A stretch of 64,000 nucleotides of DNA from an uncultured Alphaproteobacteria bacterium (GCA_944390885.1 CALXRP010000005.1:1-64000); one strand, 5' to 3'; counted from the stretch's first letter, positions 25,089 through 35,292 are shown. The notes: a model not told the origin generated them from the letters alone. Program-made: numbers and translations.

Positions 25089-26166
25089 TTTTGTTCTTTC
25101 CTCTTCTGTAAGGATGGCGAAACCGGCGTTTTTTTCCGGCTCTGAAATTTTTTGCATGATGCATCAAATCCAGCAAAATCCCTTCTCTTATTCCTCTATC
25201 TGCCACAGTCACTTCTGCAATCGGCCAAAAAGAACAAATTGCCTCAATAATCGCACAGCCGGCAATCGTCAAATCAGCTTTTTGCACACCGATACACGGA
25301 TGCTTGCGCCTCCCTTCGTCGCCCATATTTTTAATCTTGGTAATAACTCTGTCAATATCAGATTTCAAAATTGAAATACCATCTACCGCCGAACGGTTAT
25401 AACGAGCCAGATTCAAATGCACGGCTCCGATAACCGTAACCGTCCCGGAAGTGCCGATAACCTGAATCTCCTGATTTCTTATCGCTTCGGAAATATTATA
25501 CTTATCATCAAATTCCTTAAGAATTTTATGCGTCCGCTCAATAACGGTATCATAAGCCAGTTTGGTCATATCTTGCGCAGGAAAAGCTTCCGACACGGTA
25601 ACAACCCCGTAAGGTAACGACACAAAACCTTCAATAAACGTATTCCCGCTATTGGTAACACGCGCCAGAGAAATCTCCGTTGACCCGCCGCCGATATCAA
25701 AAACCAGAGCGCGCTTGATATGTCGGTTCAAAAGCGGAATACATCCCACCACCGCCAACCGGGATTCCTCTTTGGAAGAAATAATCTCAATATCAAGCCC
25801 GGTTTCCCGTTTAACAGCTTCTAAAAACTCATTACAGTTTTTCGCTCGTCGACAAGCTGCCGTTGCCACATAACGCGACGCAACAATCGGCGCATACTCG
25901 TCCAACACACCGGCACAAACTTTTAACGCACCGATAGTCCGTTTGATGGCCGGACGGGAAAGCTCATTATCATTAATAATCCCTTCGCCGAGCCGGGTTA
26001 TTTTTGAAAAAGTTTCTACAATTCTGAAAGATGTCGGGGTCGGAGAGGCAATAACCAAACGGCACGAGTTTGTTCCCAGATCAATCGCGGCATAATTGCT
26101 CCCGCTCTGAATATTTTTTTTCTCTGATATTATATTTCGACTATTTTGCCTTTGCCATTTCTGCAT
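25078..26166 (-). CDS. Ppx/GppA family phosphatase, canonical copy
   Basis: 362 residues. YAAIDLGTNSCRLVIA (about 25-40), TRLGEGI, VATAACRRAKN, SSKEESRLAVVG with the catalytic Glu, FDIGGGSTEISL, GTSGTVT and VADRGIREGILLDLM are all intact, so this copy should hydrolyse polyphosphate or pppGpp. A basic tail (KKRRFRHPYRRGKNKNEK) follows. Its 3' end overlaps the second copy, and ccrM lies 27 nt upstream on the same strand, giving an apparent ccrM-ppx-ppx-rlmE operon. Confidence 0.9.
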   Translation of the reverse strand: MQKWQRQNSRNIISEKKNIQSGSNYAAIDLGTNSCRLVIASPTPTSFRIVETFSKITRLGEGIINDNELSRPAIKRTIGALKVCAGVLDEYAPIVASRYVATAACRRAKNCNEFLEAVKRETGLDIEIISSKEESRLAVVGCIPLLNRHIKRALVFDIGGGSTEISLARVTNSGNTFIEGFVSLPYGVVTVSEAFPAQDMTKLAYDTVIERTHKILKEFDDKYNISEAIRNQEIQVIGTSGTVTVIGAVHLNLARYNRSAVDGISILKSDIDRVITKIKNMGDEGRRKHPCIGVQKADLTIAGCAIIEAICSFWPIAEVTVADRGIREGILLDLMHHAKNFRAGKKRRFRHPYRRGKNKNEK

Positions 26167-26193
26167 TCTTTTTTTTCAATTCAAACAAAAAAT

Positions 26194-27594
<1,401 letters not shown>

Positions 27595-28236
27595 TCAAGA
27601 TTCTACGTTTTTACGCTCTTCCGTAATTTCTCGCACCGGCCGATAAGAAAAACGATGCTCCGGCGTCGCTCCGTGTTCTTTAAGCCCCTGAATATGCAGA
27701 GCAGTCCCATATCCGGCATTTTTCTCAAAACCGTAATACGGATATTTTTCCGCCAATGCCGTCATCAATCGATCGCGATATACTTTTGCGGCAATCGACG
27801 CGGCGGCAATCGACATAGACTTCCCGTCGCCTTTAACCACGGTTTGCACGTTGCAAGGCAGATTTTTTGGTTTTTGATTGCCGTCAACCAGTGCAAGCTC
27901 AGGTTTTACTTTAAGATTTTCCACGGCGCGCTTCATTGCCAGAAAAGTCGCCTGCAAAATATTCAGTTCATCAATTTCCTGGGCACTAGCTAGTCCGATC
28001 CCGACACTGACTTTTCCTGACTTTTCCTCATCTGACAAAAGGTTATACAATTTTTCTCGTTTTTTAGATGAAAGTTTTTTAGAGTCGTCAAGCCCGGCCA
28101 AAAGTTCGGGATTCAAATTCCGGTCTAAAATAACCACCGCTCCGGCCGCTACAGGACCGGCCCACGGCCCTCTTCCGGCTTCATCAATCCCTACGCATAA
28201 TTTTCCAATATTGTCTTCAAGTTCAAAATCAGGCAT
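27595..28236 (-). CDS. rnhB: Ribonuclease HII
   Basis: 213 residues. Cleaves the RNA strand at ribonucleotides in DNA. CVGIDEAGRGPWAGPV carries the first Asp-Glu pair, LDDSKKLSSKKRE the conserved DSK segment, ALVDGNQKP the third acidic residue, and KGDGKSMSIAAASIAAKVYRDRLM the fourth with the family-specific SIAAAS. Full length. Upstream of ccrM on the same strand, 300 nt apart. Confidence 0.95.
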   Translation of the reverse strand: MPDFELEDNIGKLCVGIDEAGRGPWAGPVAAGAVVILDRNLNPELLAGLDDSKKLSSKKREKLYNLLSDEEKSGKVSVGIGLASAQEIDELNILQATFLAMKRAVENLKVKPELALVDGNQKPKNLPCNVQTVVKGDGKSMSIAAASIAAKVYRDRLMTALAEKYPYYGFEKNAGYGTALHIQGLKEHGATPEHRFSYRPVREITEERKNVES

Positions 28237-28290
28237 TTCCGCCTCCCGTCTCCATTATATCTTACTCACCTCAAAAAAAAACGGCCAGAT

Positions 28291-28316
28291 TATGCTTTAT
28301 CACTTAATAAAGCATA
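28291..28316. other. Perfect hairpin near the rnhB start
   Basis: TATGCTTTAT/ATAAAGCATA with loop CACTTA. It lies about 55 nt upstream of rnhB and beside the OmpA-gene terminator; on the minus strand it follows that terminator's T run. Could be part of a compound terminator or a regulator site. Confidence 0.4.
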
Positions 28317-28318
28317 AA

Positions 28319-28346
28319 AAAAGAGGCTGGCATCTCCAGCCCCTTT
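28319..28346 (-). terminator. Intrinsic terminator of the OmpA-like gene
   Basis: GGGGCTGG/CCAGCCTC stem (one mismatch) read on the minus strand, loop AGATG, then T7. Confidence 0.75.
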
Positions 28347-28360
28347 TGAACGCCTCAGAA

Positions 28361-28999
28361 CTATTGCTGATTAATCAACACAATCTCAACGCGGCGATTC
28401 TGCTCGCGACCGGCCGCCGTTGCATTGGAAGCAATCGGATTTGCCGAGCCCAAACCGTCGGTAACGATTCTGTTGCCGTCAACACCCTGCAAACGCAGAT
28501 AATTGGAAACCGCATTTGCCCGGCGCAGAGACAATGCCATATTGGTTGCATTGCTGCCGGTGCTGTCGGTATAACCGTTAATCTGAACCATCGTCTTGTT
28601 GTATTCTTTAATTACTTTGGCAATCGAATTCAAAACCGGTTTAAAACCGTCCATAATGGTCGCTTCATTCGTATTGAACGTAATATTTCCCGGCATAATC
28701 AGATAAACTTTGCCGCCTTGTTCAGCCACCTGAACGCCTGTTCCGAGCAATTCCTGACGCAGTTTACGAGCCTGAACATCCATATAAGCGCCCGTTCCGG
28801 CTCCGGCAACAGCACCAACGCCGGCCCCGATTAAGGCACCTTTTTCACCACCGACCAAAGCACCGATTCCTGCACCGGCCGCTGCTCCGATTCCTGTTCC
28901 CCAGGCTGTTTTGGAAACCTTACTCTCTCCCGTATACGGATCTGTCGCACAAGCCGACAAAAAGGAAGCCATCATAATGGCAAGCACAAATTTTTTCAT
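28361..28999 (-). CDS. OmpA-family lipoprotein with glycine zipper
   Basis: 212 residues from ATG 28999, AGGAGATAAAA just upstream. Lipoprotein signal with lipobox LSAC (Cys20). A glycine-zipper stretch follows (WGTGIGAAAGAGIGALVGGEKGAL.. to about residue 70), then the OmpA-like peptidoglycan-binding domain: GNITFNTNEATI, INGYTDSTGSNATNMALSLRRANAVSNYL and ASNATAAGREQNRRVEIVL. Resembles YiaD-type proteins. It tethers outer membrane to peptidoglycan. Own terminator; probably monocistronic. Confidence 0.92.
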   Translation of the reverse strand: MKKFVLAIMMASFLSACATDPYTGESKVSKTAWGTGIGAAAGAGIGALVGGEKGALIGAGVGAVAGAGTGAYMDVQARKLRQELLGTGVQVAEQGGKVYLIMPGNITFNTNEATIMDGFKPVLNSIAKVIKEYNKTMVQINGYTDSTGSNATNMALSLRRANAVSNYLRLQGVDGNRIVTDGLGSANPIASNATAAGREQNRRVEIVLINQQ

Positions 29000-29066
29000 T
29001 TTTATCTCCTTTAAAAAAACATCTGAATAGACTTTAGAGGGATAAAAACAATTATTCAAGCAAAAT

Positions 29067-29624
29067 TTACGACTTTTGAATCTTTGCATATACTTTATGG
29101 TTGCGATATCCGTCATATGCCAAAAGCACATCGCGCAAAGTTCCTTCATATACATAGCCGCCCCGCTCTGCCACCCGCTGCGACGGCAGATTGCGCTCGT
29201 CAATCTCCAGTTTCAGGCGATGAAACCCTTTTGCAAAAAAGTATTCCTCAAGCAATCGGACAAGCTCGGCAGCATATCCTTTTCCGGTTTGTTTTTGGTC
29301 AAGAAAATATCCAAACTCTGCCGCCCGGTTTTCAAAATCAATATTAAAGGCGCCGCCTGCTCCGACAACTGCCCTGCCGGCCTTTTCCAAAATCACAAAA
29401 TCAAACGCCGTTTTTTCGTTCCATTTACCGGCAAACATATCCATGGCCTTATCAACATCCTCAACCGATTTTGTTCCGTCCACCCAAAACAAAAACTCCC
29501 GCAGAAAATCCCGCGACCGGTCAATCGCCTGAAAAAGCTCACAGCTGTATTTTCGGTGCCGCTTAACCAGGCGGATTTTCTCACCGGTCAGTTCTTCCGG
29601 CATTGTAAACTCTTCTTTTTTCAT
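29067..29624 (-). CDS. GNAT acetyltransferase, RimJ/RimL type
   Basis: 185 residues from ATG 29624, with AGGAGGAAG directly upstream; longer readings lack support. Pattern EKIRLVKRHRKYSCELFQAIDRSRDFLREFLFW at the N-terminus is typical of the RimL branch; acetyl-CoA loop LDQKQTGKGYAAELVRLLEEYFF; C-terminal HRLKLEIDERNLPSQRVAERGGYVYEGTLRD. Probably N-terminal acetylation of a ribosomal or other protein, or small-molecule detoxification. Same strand as its neighbours but separately spaced. Confidence 0.88.
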   Translation of the reverse strand: MKKEEFTMPEELTGEKIRLVKRHRKYSCELFQAIDRSRDFLREFLFWVDGTKSVEDVDKAMDMFAGKWNEKTAFDFVILEKAGRAVVGAGGAFNIDFENRAAEFGYFLDQKQTGKGYAAELVRLLEEYFFAKGFHRLKLEIDERNLPSQRVAERGGYVYEGTLRDVLLAYDGYRNHKVYAKIQKS

Positions 29625-29673
29625 CTTCTTCCTCCTCTGTCCAAAAGTATACAACCGCCGAAAACAAAGTAAA

Positions 29674-29700
29674 GAAAAACCGGAAAGTTTCCTTTCCGGC
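29674..29700 (-). terminator. Intrinsic terminator
   Basis: CCGGAAAG/CTTTCCGG stem with short loop, T5 on the minus strand, 15 nt after the stop of the acetyltransferase at 29716. Confidence 0.8.
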
Positions 29701-29715
29701 TCAATATCATCCAGC

Positions 29716-30339
29716 CTAGTTACGAGCTGTCGTTTGCAATATCCCTTGATAAGACAACAAAACACCAACCTTTTGCTTTTGCAAAACCTTTCTTTTTTCT
29801 TTCTCCCATTCATCTTCCTTGGCATTCAAGACTTCAGGATGAGTTGTTATCCGCACGGCACTCGGATTTTCCGGCAAACGTCGCATAATGGGGATCAGCG
29901 TCATTCCGTTCTGCTCGGCCAAAGGAGCACCGTAAACCTGCTCATACCCGCAGGCCTGCCAGCGCGCCAACAATTCTTTTTTGCACTCGCCGTAAACCTT
30001 TGTATATCCTTTGCGGTTCACAAAATCAAACCCCTTGTTCATAATCAGGCTCGACAAAGCGCTTTTGCGAAATTCCTTCAAAACGGCCATCCGTTCAAAT
30101 TTCACAAAATCGGCAAAATACCGAATACGCATGGTTCCGACCGGTTTTCCGTCAACCTTGGCCAGAATATGCGTCGCGCAATAATCATTGCCGTCAAATT
30201 CTCTTTCTGCTGGGATATTATGCTCTTTAACAAAAACTTCCTGACGAACATGCTTCATACCGGCAAAATCGTCATCGCTTCTGACAATCAGTATTTCAAC
30301 ATTATTTTCAATCATAAGTGAGCTAATATATTGACTCAT
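29716..30339 (-). CDS. GNAT-family N-acyltransferase
   Basis: 207 residues. ILIVRSDDDFAGMKHVRQEVFVKEHNIPAEREFDGNDYCATHILAKVDGKPVGTMRIRYFADFVKFERMAVLKEFRKSALSSLIMNKG is an ElaA/YjcF-like GNAT arrangement, but the acetyl-CoA loop (FRKSALSSLIMNKG) lacks the usual Q/R-x-x-G-x-G/A glycines. A Lys-rich tail (about 170-190) follows. The start may be the ATG at 30339 or 30315; neither has a good Shine-Dalgarno. It is divergent from the short LysR-like gene at 30412. Confidence 0.75.
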   Translation of the reverse strand: MSQYISSLMIENNVEILIVRSDDDFAGMKHVRQEVFVKEHNIPAEREFDGNDYCATHILAKVDGKPVGTMRIRYFADFVKFERMAVLKEFRKSALSSLIMNKGFDFVNRKGYTKVYGECKKELLARWQACGYEQVYGAPLAEQNGMTLIPIMRRLPENPSAVRITTHPEVLNAKEDEWEKEKRKVLQKQKVGVLLSYQGILQTTARN

Positions 30340-30411
30340 TATAAATTAAAAGATACTAATTTTATAATAAGATCATATATTTTGAGTCATGCAGAACAGA
30401 GATTTTAAAAA

Positions 30412-30969
30412 ATGACAATAAAAAACAACCTCGCGCTCATCCGCCGTCTGCTTTACTTTTACGCGGTTATAGAAAACGGCCGGATAAACATAACCGCCGA
30501 GCGAAACGGCATAAAAGCGGCAAACCTGAGCAAAATGCTGACCGAACTGGAAGAAGAGATCGGCGCGCCGCTCCTGGAACGCAGCAATCAAGGCGTCAAA
30601 CCGACTGTTCTGGGACAAAAAATATATCAGTTAAGCAAAGAACTTTCCCAAAATATTTCTTTCTTACTGGACCAAACCACCGAACATAATATGGAAGCAG
30701 AAATCTCTTACTGCTTTCCGGAAAATTTCCGTCTTAATAATCTGGAAGAATTTCATACTCGGCACCCGGACATTCTGCTGATTGAAGAAAAAAGCCCCCG
30801 GGCTGATGTTATTGTCAGTTATCAAAAGCTGCCTGACGACGTATCAAGAATTATTATAAAAAACAACTTCGGTAATACCATCACCCAAACCGTCTGGGTC
30901 AGCTGCCGTCGGGACCTGGAAGCCGCCGTTCTTTTTGCCGAATTCATAAATACATCGCTTCATCTTTAA
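30412..30969 (+). CDS. Short LysR-like regulator
   Basis: 185 residues. The N-terminal ~65 match a LysR winged helix (RRLLYFYAVIENGRINITAERNGIKAANLSKMLTELEEEIGAPLLERSNQGVKPTVLGQKIY). The rest (about 100 residues) is only a fragment of the usual ~200-residue effector-binding domain, with one visible strand-helix unit (DILLIEEKSPRADVIVSYQKL). It overlaps the 3' end of a convergent full-length LysR gene by 26 nt. It may act as a stand-alone DNA-binding protein or be a decayed regulator. Confidence 0.75.
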   Translation: MTIKNNLALIRRLLYFYAVIENGRINITAERNGIKAANLSKMLTELEEEIGAPLLERSNQGVKPTVLGQKIYQLSKELSQNISFLLDQTTEHNMEAEISYCFPENFRLNNLEEFHTRHPDILLIEEKSPRADVIVSYQKLPDDVSRIIIKNNFGNTITQTVWVSCRRDLEAAVLFAEFINTSLHL

Positions 30970-31825
30970 TATATCTGACCAATGCCTGCACAAGCGGCTG
31001 TTTTTTCAAGCCGCGCCGCGTAACAATCCAAAATTTATGCTTTAACTCCATATTGATCTTATTCAAATAAATCAGGTCATTTTCCCGTTTTGCCACCCCT
31101 AAGGGATGCAACGCAATACCAATGCCGTCTTTCGTCATACGCAGCAACATGGATGATGAATTGGTCGAAGCCGCCACATACCGCGCACCATCCAAAAAGC
31201 ACCGGTACTTTTCCCACACATCTGCATAATTATCCCGGGTACAAATTTTATGATTCTGTAAAATATCATCCTTATTTTTCGGATAACCAAATCGTTCCAG
31301 ATAAGACTTAGAAGCAAACCAGCCGAACTCCAGACAATATTCGCCGACCGAAAAAATATCGCTCTTCTCCGGCTTTTCATAAACAATAGCCATATCAACC
31401 TCACTGGTCAGAACAGGCGGTTCAAGAGAACAACAAATATTGATGTGAACATCAGGATATTTCAGATAAAAATCCGGCAGACAGGAAGATATATATCCCG
31501 CCCCCAAACCGTCACTGGTCCATAACCGTATATCGCCGGAATTATTATGGGATTTTGTCTTAAAAGTCAGAATTTTATGCAGCACATGGTCAATATCGCA
31601 GCTCAATTCATAAATATCCTGCCCGGCCTCATTTGCCTGAACTCCGTTATATACCCGGTTAAAAAGCGTAACCCCGCAGTATTCTTCAAAACTCTTCAGA
31701 CATTTTGAAAAATTAGACTGTTTCATCCCGTTGACTTCCGCCGCTTTGGTAATGGAATTATGCTTTATGGCCTCACCAAAACACATCAGGTTTCTGAGCA
31801 GCTGTATCTTCTCTTTAATCCCCAT
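30944..31825 (-). CDS. LysR-family transcriptional regulator
   Basis: 293 residues, normal length. Winged helix at 1-65 (LRNLMCFGEAIKHNSITKAAEVNGMKQSNFSKCLKSFEEYCGVTLFNRVYNGVQANEAG), then a periplasmic-binding-like effector domain (GDIRLWTSDGLGAGYISSCLPDFYLKYPDVHINI; SSMLLRMTKDGIGIALHPLGVAKRENDL). The ligand is unknown. The N-terminal residue spacing is similar to that of the short LysR-like protein facing it, so the two may be relatives. No target operon is adjacent. Confidence 0.85.
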   Translation of the reverse strand: MGIKEKIQLLRNLMCFGEAIKHNSITKAAEVNGMKQSNFSKCLKSFEEYCGVTLFNRVYNGVQANEAGQDIYELSCDIDHVLHKILTFKTKSHNNSGDIRLWTSDGLGAGYISSCLPDFYLKYPDVHINICCSLEPPVLTSEVDMAIVYEKPEKSDIFSVGEYCLEFGWFASKSYLERFGYPKNKDDILQNHKICTRDNYADVWEKYRCFLDGARYVAASTNSSSMLLRMTKDGIGIALHPLGVAKRENDLIYLNKINMELKHKFWIVTRRGLKKQPLVQALVRYIKDEAMYL

Positions 31826-31928
31826 TTTGTCTCTTATGAATTAAATTAAAAGGAAAACAAAATATATGAACAATATTTCATATAAACAGCAAAAAGACAA
31901 CATAAATATTTATGTAATTTTCTAAAAA

Positions 31929-32282
31929 TTATTTTCCGGAAGTAAAATGTTTCAAAAGCAGATTAAGTTGATCCGCGGCATAATCAAGCAGCCGGTCATC
32001 CATCATTTTGATTTTTTCGATAATAATATTCTCTGTTTCCAGACGACGAACAGACTTCCGGTCAGAAAAATTAAGCCCCATCATTTCATCAATACTGACA
32101 TGATAACGCCTGGCAATTTTATATACCATCAACAAATCGGGCACCACCAGACCCCGCTCCAAATTCGAAATTGTCCGCCAGCTGACATCACAAACGCTCG
32201 CCAGCTCTTCCTGCGTCATTCCGGCATTTTCGCGTAATGACCGAACCTTTATTCCCAGAGATTTCTTTATATCTTCTTTCAT
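31929..32282 (-). CDS. XRE-family HTH regulator
   Basis: 117 residues from ATG 32282; upstream ATGs exist but give a less typical N-terminus. HTH at about 8-64: GIKVRSLRENAGMTQEELASVCDVSWRTISNLERGLVVPDLLMVYKIARRYHVSIDEMMGL. The C-terminal ~50 residues are a helical, charged tail (IIIEKIKMMDDRLLDYAADQLNLLLKHF), probably for dimerisation. No Shine-Dalgarno is obvious. It lies beside a palindrome at 32418 that might be its operator. Confidence 0.8.
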   Translation of the reverse strand: MKEDIKKSLGIKVRSLRENAGMTQEELASVCDVSWRTISNLERGLVVPDLLMVYKIARRYHVSIDEMMGLNFSDRKSVRRLETENIIIEKIKMMDDRLLDYAADQLNLLLKHFTSGK

Positions 32283-32417
32283 AATCCAGTTTATACTCTG
32301 AAACAGATTGTTTATCCACAAAATGGATTTCATAAAGAAGGAGTTTAAAAACAATCTGTTGCATTATTTTTTTAATTTTTTAGAAAAATATAAGCAAAAC
32401 TAAGAAATTCAAGGGAA

Positions 32418-32435
32418 CCTATACTAAAGTATAGG
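32418..32435. promoter_or_regulatory. 18-bp palindrome, possible operator
   Basis: CCTATACT AA AGTATAGG, a perfect 8-bp inverted repeat between the XRE gene and the ankyrin gene. CCTATACTA...AAAGTATA also occurs at the candidate sRNA promoter (8089-8106). Confidence 0.45.
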
Positions 32436-32450
32436 TAACAATATAAAAAA

Positions 32451-32504
32451 AGCACTGTTTATAAAAAAACGGAAAGAAAGCCGTCGCAAAACAACTTCCT
32501 TACC
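32451..32504 (-). repeat. Terminator-like repeat, copy 1 (orphan)
   Basis: 54 nt that match 34821-34875 with only about four differences. Read on the minus strand it forms an imperfect GGAAGTT.../GGCTTTCTTTCC stem followed by a T run, i.e. a terminator, but no minus-strand gene ends here. The two copies flank the ankyrin gene. Confidence 0.75.
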
Positions 32505-32605
32505 TGAGAAAAGTTTCTCCTCTTCATCCTTTATTTTGACCTTCATCTTTATAAAAAATTTACATTTTTCCAATAAGATGATATAAATCTTGGAGAATTA
32601 TAACT

Positions 32606-34786
32606 ATGAAAAAATTTATTCCGTCTTTTTTGTTTACCCTTCTTTCTTCATCTGCACTACTGGCCAATTCCAATAAAGAACTTTCCCATTTTGATTGGAT
32701 GACGCAAGAACTTCTAAAAATAAACTCTCCTGATACACCCTATATTGAATCGGATGAACCTTTTGCACCACTTGTAAATGCGTTTATTGCAGAAGCGCAT
32801 AATGATGCGCAGACAGCACAAAAATATTTACAACAATTTGAAAACACCCTCACTCCGTTTATACAAGAACAGATAGATAACACATATTCAAACTATAATA
32901 AAAAAAGTTTTCAGGAAACTCTACAAAACATACAAACGGCCATAAAAGAAAAGCATACATACAATGCCTTCAAAGAACTGTCCTCCAAACGAAATATTTT
33001 AGAATATTGTACTTCTCAGGATCAATGCAAACCAACCTTAATTTCGCCATTTTCCTTTTTACAAATCTCACCTCATTTGCATCCAAGGAAAAAATTTTCT
33101 ACTTGCGTGGATGTCACAACTTTCTATCCTATCTGTAAAGGAGAAAACTATTTTGATTCAGAAGATCCGCAAAAGTTACCTTTAGCAATTAAATTTGCAA
33201 AAGAACCACTCAAATATTACAAAGATATCAGATACAAGAAACCCGAACCACAAACTTTTGCTGCTCCGGCAATATCCGAACCGGTAATTCCGGAAGGAGA
33301 ATGGACTTTTTCTCAGGCTCTTCTCTACATGGAATATAATCCGTCCAAAGCTTATAATACCCTAAAAAAAGCCCAAACGCTAACTGAAAAATTACAATTG
33401 GCTCTTTTCTTGAAAGCTTACTATCCTGAAAAGATCAAAGAAATTAAAAATGCTTTAAGAGATGTTGTAAAAGAATTTGACAAAGGTGACCAATACCTTG
33501 GTTATTCAAGAAACTACAATAAAGAAACATTTTACAAAACTTTTGCCTCAGACTTGGCAGAAGATAACGACTACTTATCTCAGGATTATCTGTCCGAAGT
33601 TGTTGTTTCCGCCTCAGACAAAGGACTGGTAGACAGTCAATATACACAAATATATTGCGGTATTGCAAAAAAATTACCGGAAATTATCGATGTCACATCC
33701 CCCTATTACGGAAGCAGCCGAGATAACTTCATCCCCCGTTTAAAATGTTATTACGATATAGATTATCAAAAATTTCCGAAAAGAGATATTGAAAAATTTG
33801 TAAATTTAACTGAAAAGGCAGATGGACATTTCCTGTCATCTTATCAAGGAACTATGCGTTACGGCCATTATGCCCATCAGAACCTCATACAGAATAAAAC
33901 CTTCTTAGGAATACTCCCCCCGGACACTCAGCAATATCAAATAAAATATCCTTATGAAGTCTGGTCTTATCTGTCCTTAGAAAACCGTAAAATCTTTTTG
34001 GAAATCAAAAAAGAATATATCAAAACCAGACAAACTCTTATTGACTACTTTACCAACAACAGAAAATTTTCTAATGAAAAAGCTATAAAACTGGCCGAAT
34101 ACATATTATTCAACCAGCCTTACGGTACAAGATATTGGTATCGAACAACCTCAAGTGACTTTCAAGGAAAAATATATGACACGATTCCTCAAACTCTTCG
34201 CAGCTTGATGATTGAACAAAAAAGTCCTGACGAAATAAAGAAATTTGCAACAGCCCCCGATTTTCGGCAAAAACAAAAGATTTTAATTCCACAAGACTAC
34301 ATTTTTGGCCACAATACTCAACCGGCTCCACTCATCCATATTGCCGTTCAAAATCCGGAATACTTAAAGTTCCTGCTCGAGTTAACCAAAGATATGCCAA
34401 TTGAAGAACAACAGGCTCAAGATTTGGTAACAGATATCAATGCCCGTAATAACATTGATAAAACACCTTTAATGGTCGCCGCACAATTTGACTTTCTGGA
34501 AAGTGCTAAGATTTTACTCCAAAACGGTGCTGATGTGAATGCAGTCACCAATGACAAAGAGGGTTATCCGGGGCTGTTGCACGACAATCGTACAGCCCTA
34601 ATGTACGCTGCAGAAAATGCCGGATTCGATATGATAAAACTTCTGCTTGATAACGGAGCAGACAAAGACATAACCGATACTAGAGGCTACAAAGCCGTTG
34701 ATTACCTGATGGGCTTTGCCTATGGCGATTATAATGAAAAATTATCCGAAGAAGAATTCAGTAAGGCACTTCAATTGCTATTATAA
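32606..34786 (+). CDS. Large exported ankyrin-repeat protein
   Basis: 726 residues; signal peptide MKKFIPSFLFTLLSSSALLANS. A long helical N-terminal region of unknown type (about 25-600) with many Tyr, Lys and Gln is followed by two ankyrin repeats (about 630-710: KTPLMVAAQFDFLESAKILLQNGADVNAV and RTALMYAAENAGFDMIKLLLDNGADKDIT). The exported location suggests a periplasmic or host-directed binding protein. It is AT-richer than its surroundings and flanked by duplicated terminator-like sequences, pointing to later insertion. Confidence 0.8.
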   Translation: MKKFIPSFLFTLLSSSALLANSNKELSHFDWMTQELLKINSPDTPYIESDEPFAPLVNAFIAEAHNDAQTAQKYLQQFENTLTPFIQEQIDNTYSNYNKKSFQETLQNIQTAIKEKHTYNAFKELSSKRNILEYCTSQDQCKPTLISPFSFLQISPHLHPRKKFSTCVDVTTFYPICKGENYFDSEDPQKLPLAIKFAKEPLKYYKDIRYKKPEPQTFAAPAISEPVIPEGEWTFSQALLYMEYNPSKAYNTLKKAQTLTEKLQLALFLKAYYPEKIKEIKNALRDVVKEFDKGDQYLGYSRNYNKETFYKTFASDLAEDNDYLSQDYLSEVVVSASDKGLVDSQYTQIYCGIAKKLPEIIDVTSPYYGSSRDNFIPRLKCYYDIDYQKFPKRDIEKFVNLTEKADGHFLSSYQGTMRYGHYAHQNLIQNKTFLGILPPDTQQYQIKYPYEVWSYLSLENRKIFLEIKKEYIKTRQTLIDYFTNNRKFSNEKAIKLAEYILFNQPYGTRYWYRTTSSDFQGKIYDTIPQTLRSLMIEQKSPDEIKKFATAPDFRQKQKILIPQDYIFGHNTQPAPLIHIAVQNPEYLKFLLELTKDMPIEEQQAQDLVTDINARNNIDKTPLMVAAQFDFLESAKILLQNGADVNAVTNDKEGYPGLLHDNRTALMYAAENAGFDMIKLLLDNGADKDITDTRGYKAVDYLMGFAYGDYNEKLSEEEFSKALQLLL

Positions 34787-34820
34787 CAAGATAAAAAACA
34801 GTGTATTGCATTAAGCATTT

Positions 34821-34875
34821 AGCACTGTTTATAAAAAAACCGGAAAGAAAGCCATCGCAAAACAGCTTCCTTCCC
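34821..34875 (-). terminator. Terminator-like repeat, copy 2 (ends the SMR gene)
   Basis: On the minus strand, GGAAGGAAGC...GGCTTTCTTTCC forms a stem followed by a T run, 10 nt past the SMR stop codon. Near-identical copy at 32451. Confidence 0.75.
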
Positions 34876-34884
34876 GAAAAAACA

Positions 34885-35202
34885 TCAGTGACCGTATTTT
34901 AACAAAACAACACCGGAAATAATCAACAAAACACCCAGACCCCGCATCAGCGACAAAACATCATGAAAAAACAGCACCCCGATTAAAAAAGTACAGCTTG
35001 CACCAATACCTGTCCAAACGGCATAAGCCGTCCCAATCGGAATTTCCTTTTGCGCCAGATACAAAAAAACGCCGCTAAAAGCCATTGCTGCTAATGCAAA
35101 AACAATCCACCCGACTTTGAATGCCGAAGCTTCAGCCATTTTCAGCCCCGTCGGCCAACCGACCTCGAAAACCGCTGCAATCATCAGATAAAACCACGCC
35201 AT
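34885..35202 (-). CDS. Small multidrug resistance (SMR) efflux protein
   Basis: 105 residues, four transmembrane helices, inner membrane, functions as a dimer driven by protons. The essential Glu13 lies in AAVFEVGWPTGLKMAE. GTAYAVWTGIGASCTFLIGVLFF matches the Gdx/SugE branch (guanidinium) or Qac-type proteins; the exact branch cannot be set by eye. Strong GGAGGTGG ribosome site. The sequence upstream holds a terminator of the preceding gene and no guanidine riboswitch was recognised. Confidence 0.9.
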   Translation of the reverse strand: MAWFYLMIAAVFEVGWPTGLKMAEASAFKVGWIVFALAAMAFSGVFLYLAQKEIPIGTAYAVWTGIGASCTFLIGVLFFHDVLSLMRGLGVLLIISGVVLLKYGH

Positions 35203-35236
35203 ACTCCACCTCCTTGGAAAATATAAACATCATATA

Positions 35237-35292
35237 TAAAAAAACATCGCATTTTCGTCTTCTGAGGCCTAACGACAGAAAATACAATGTTT
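35237..35292 (-). terminator. Long-stem intrinsic terminator
   Basis: 17-bp stem with one bulged base and two G-T pairs, 14-nt loop, T7 on the minus strand. It lies 63 nt after the hydrolase-like gene stop and before the SMR gene. Confidence 0.8.
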
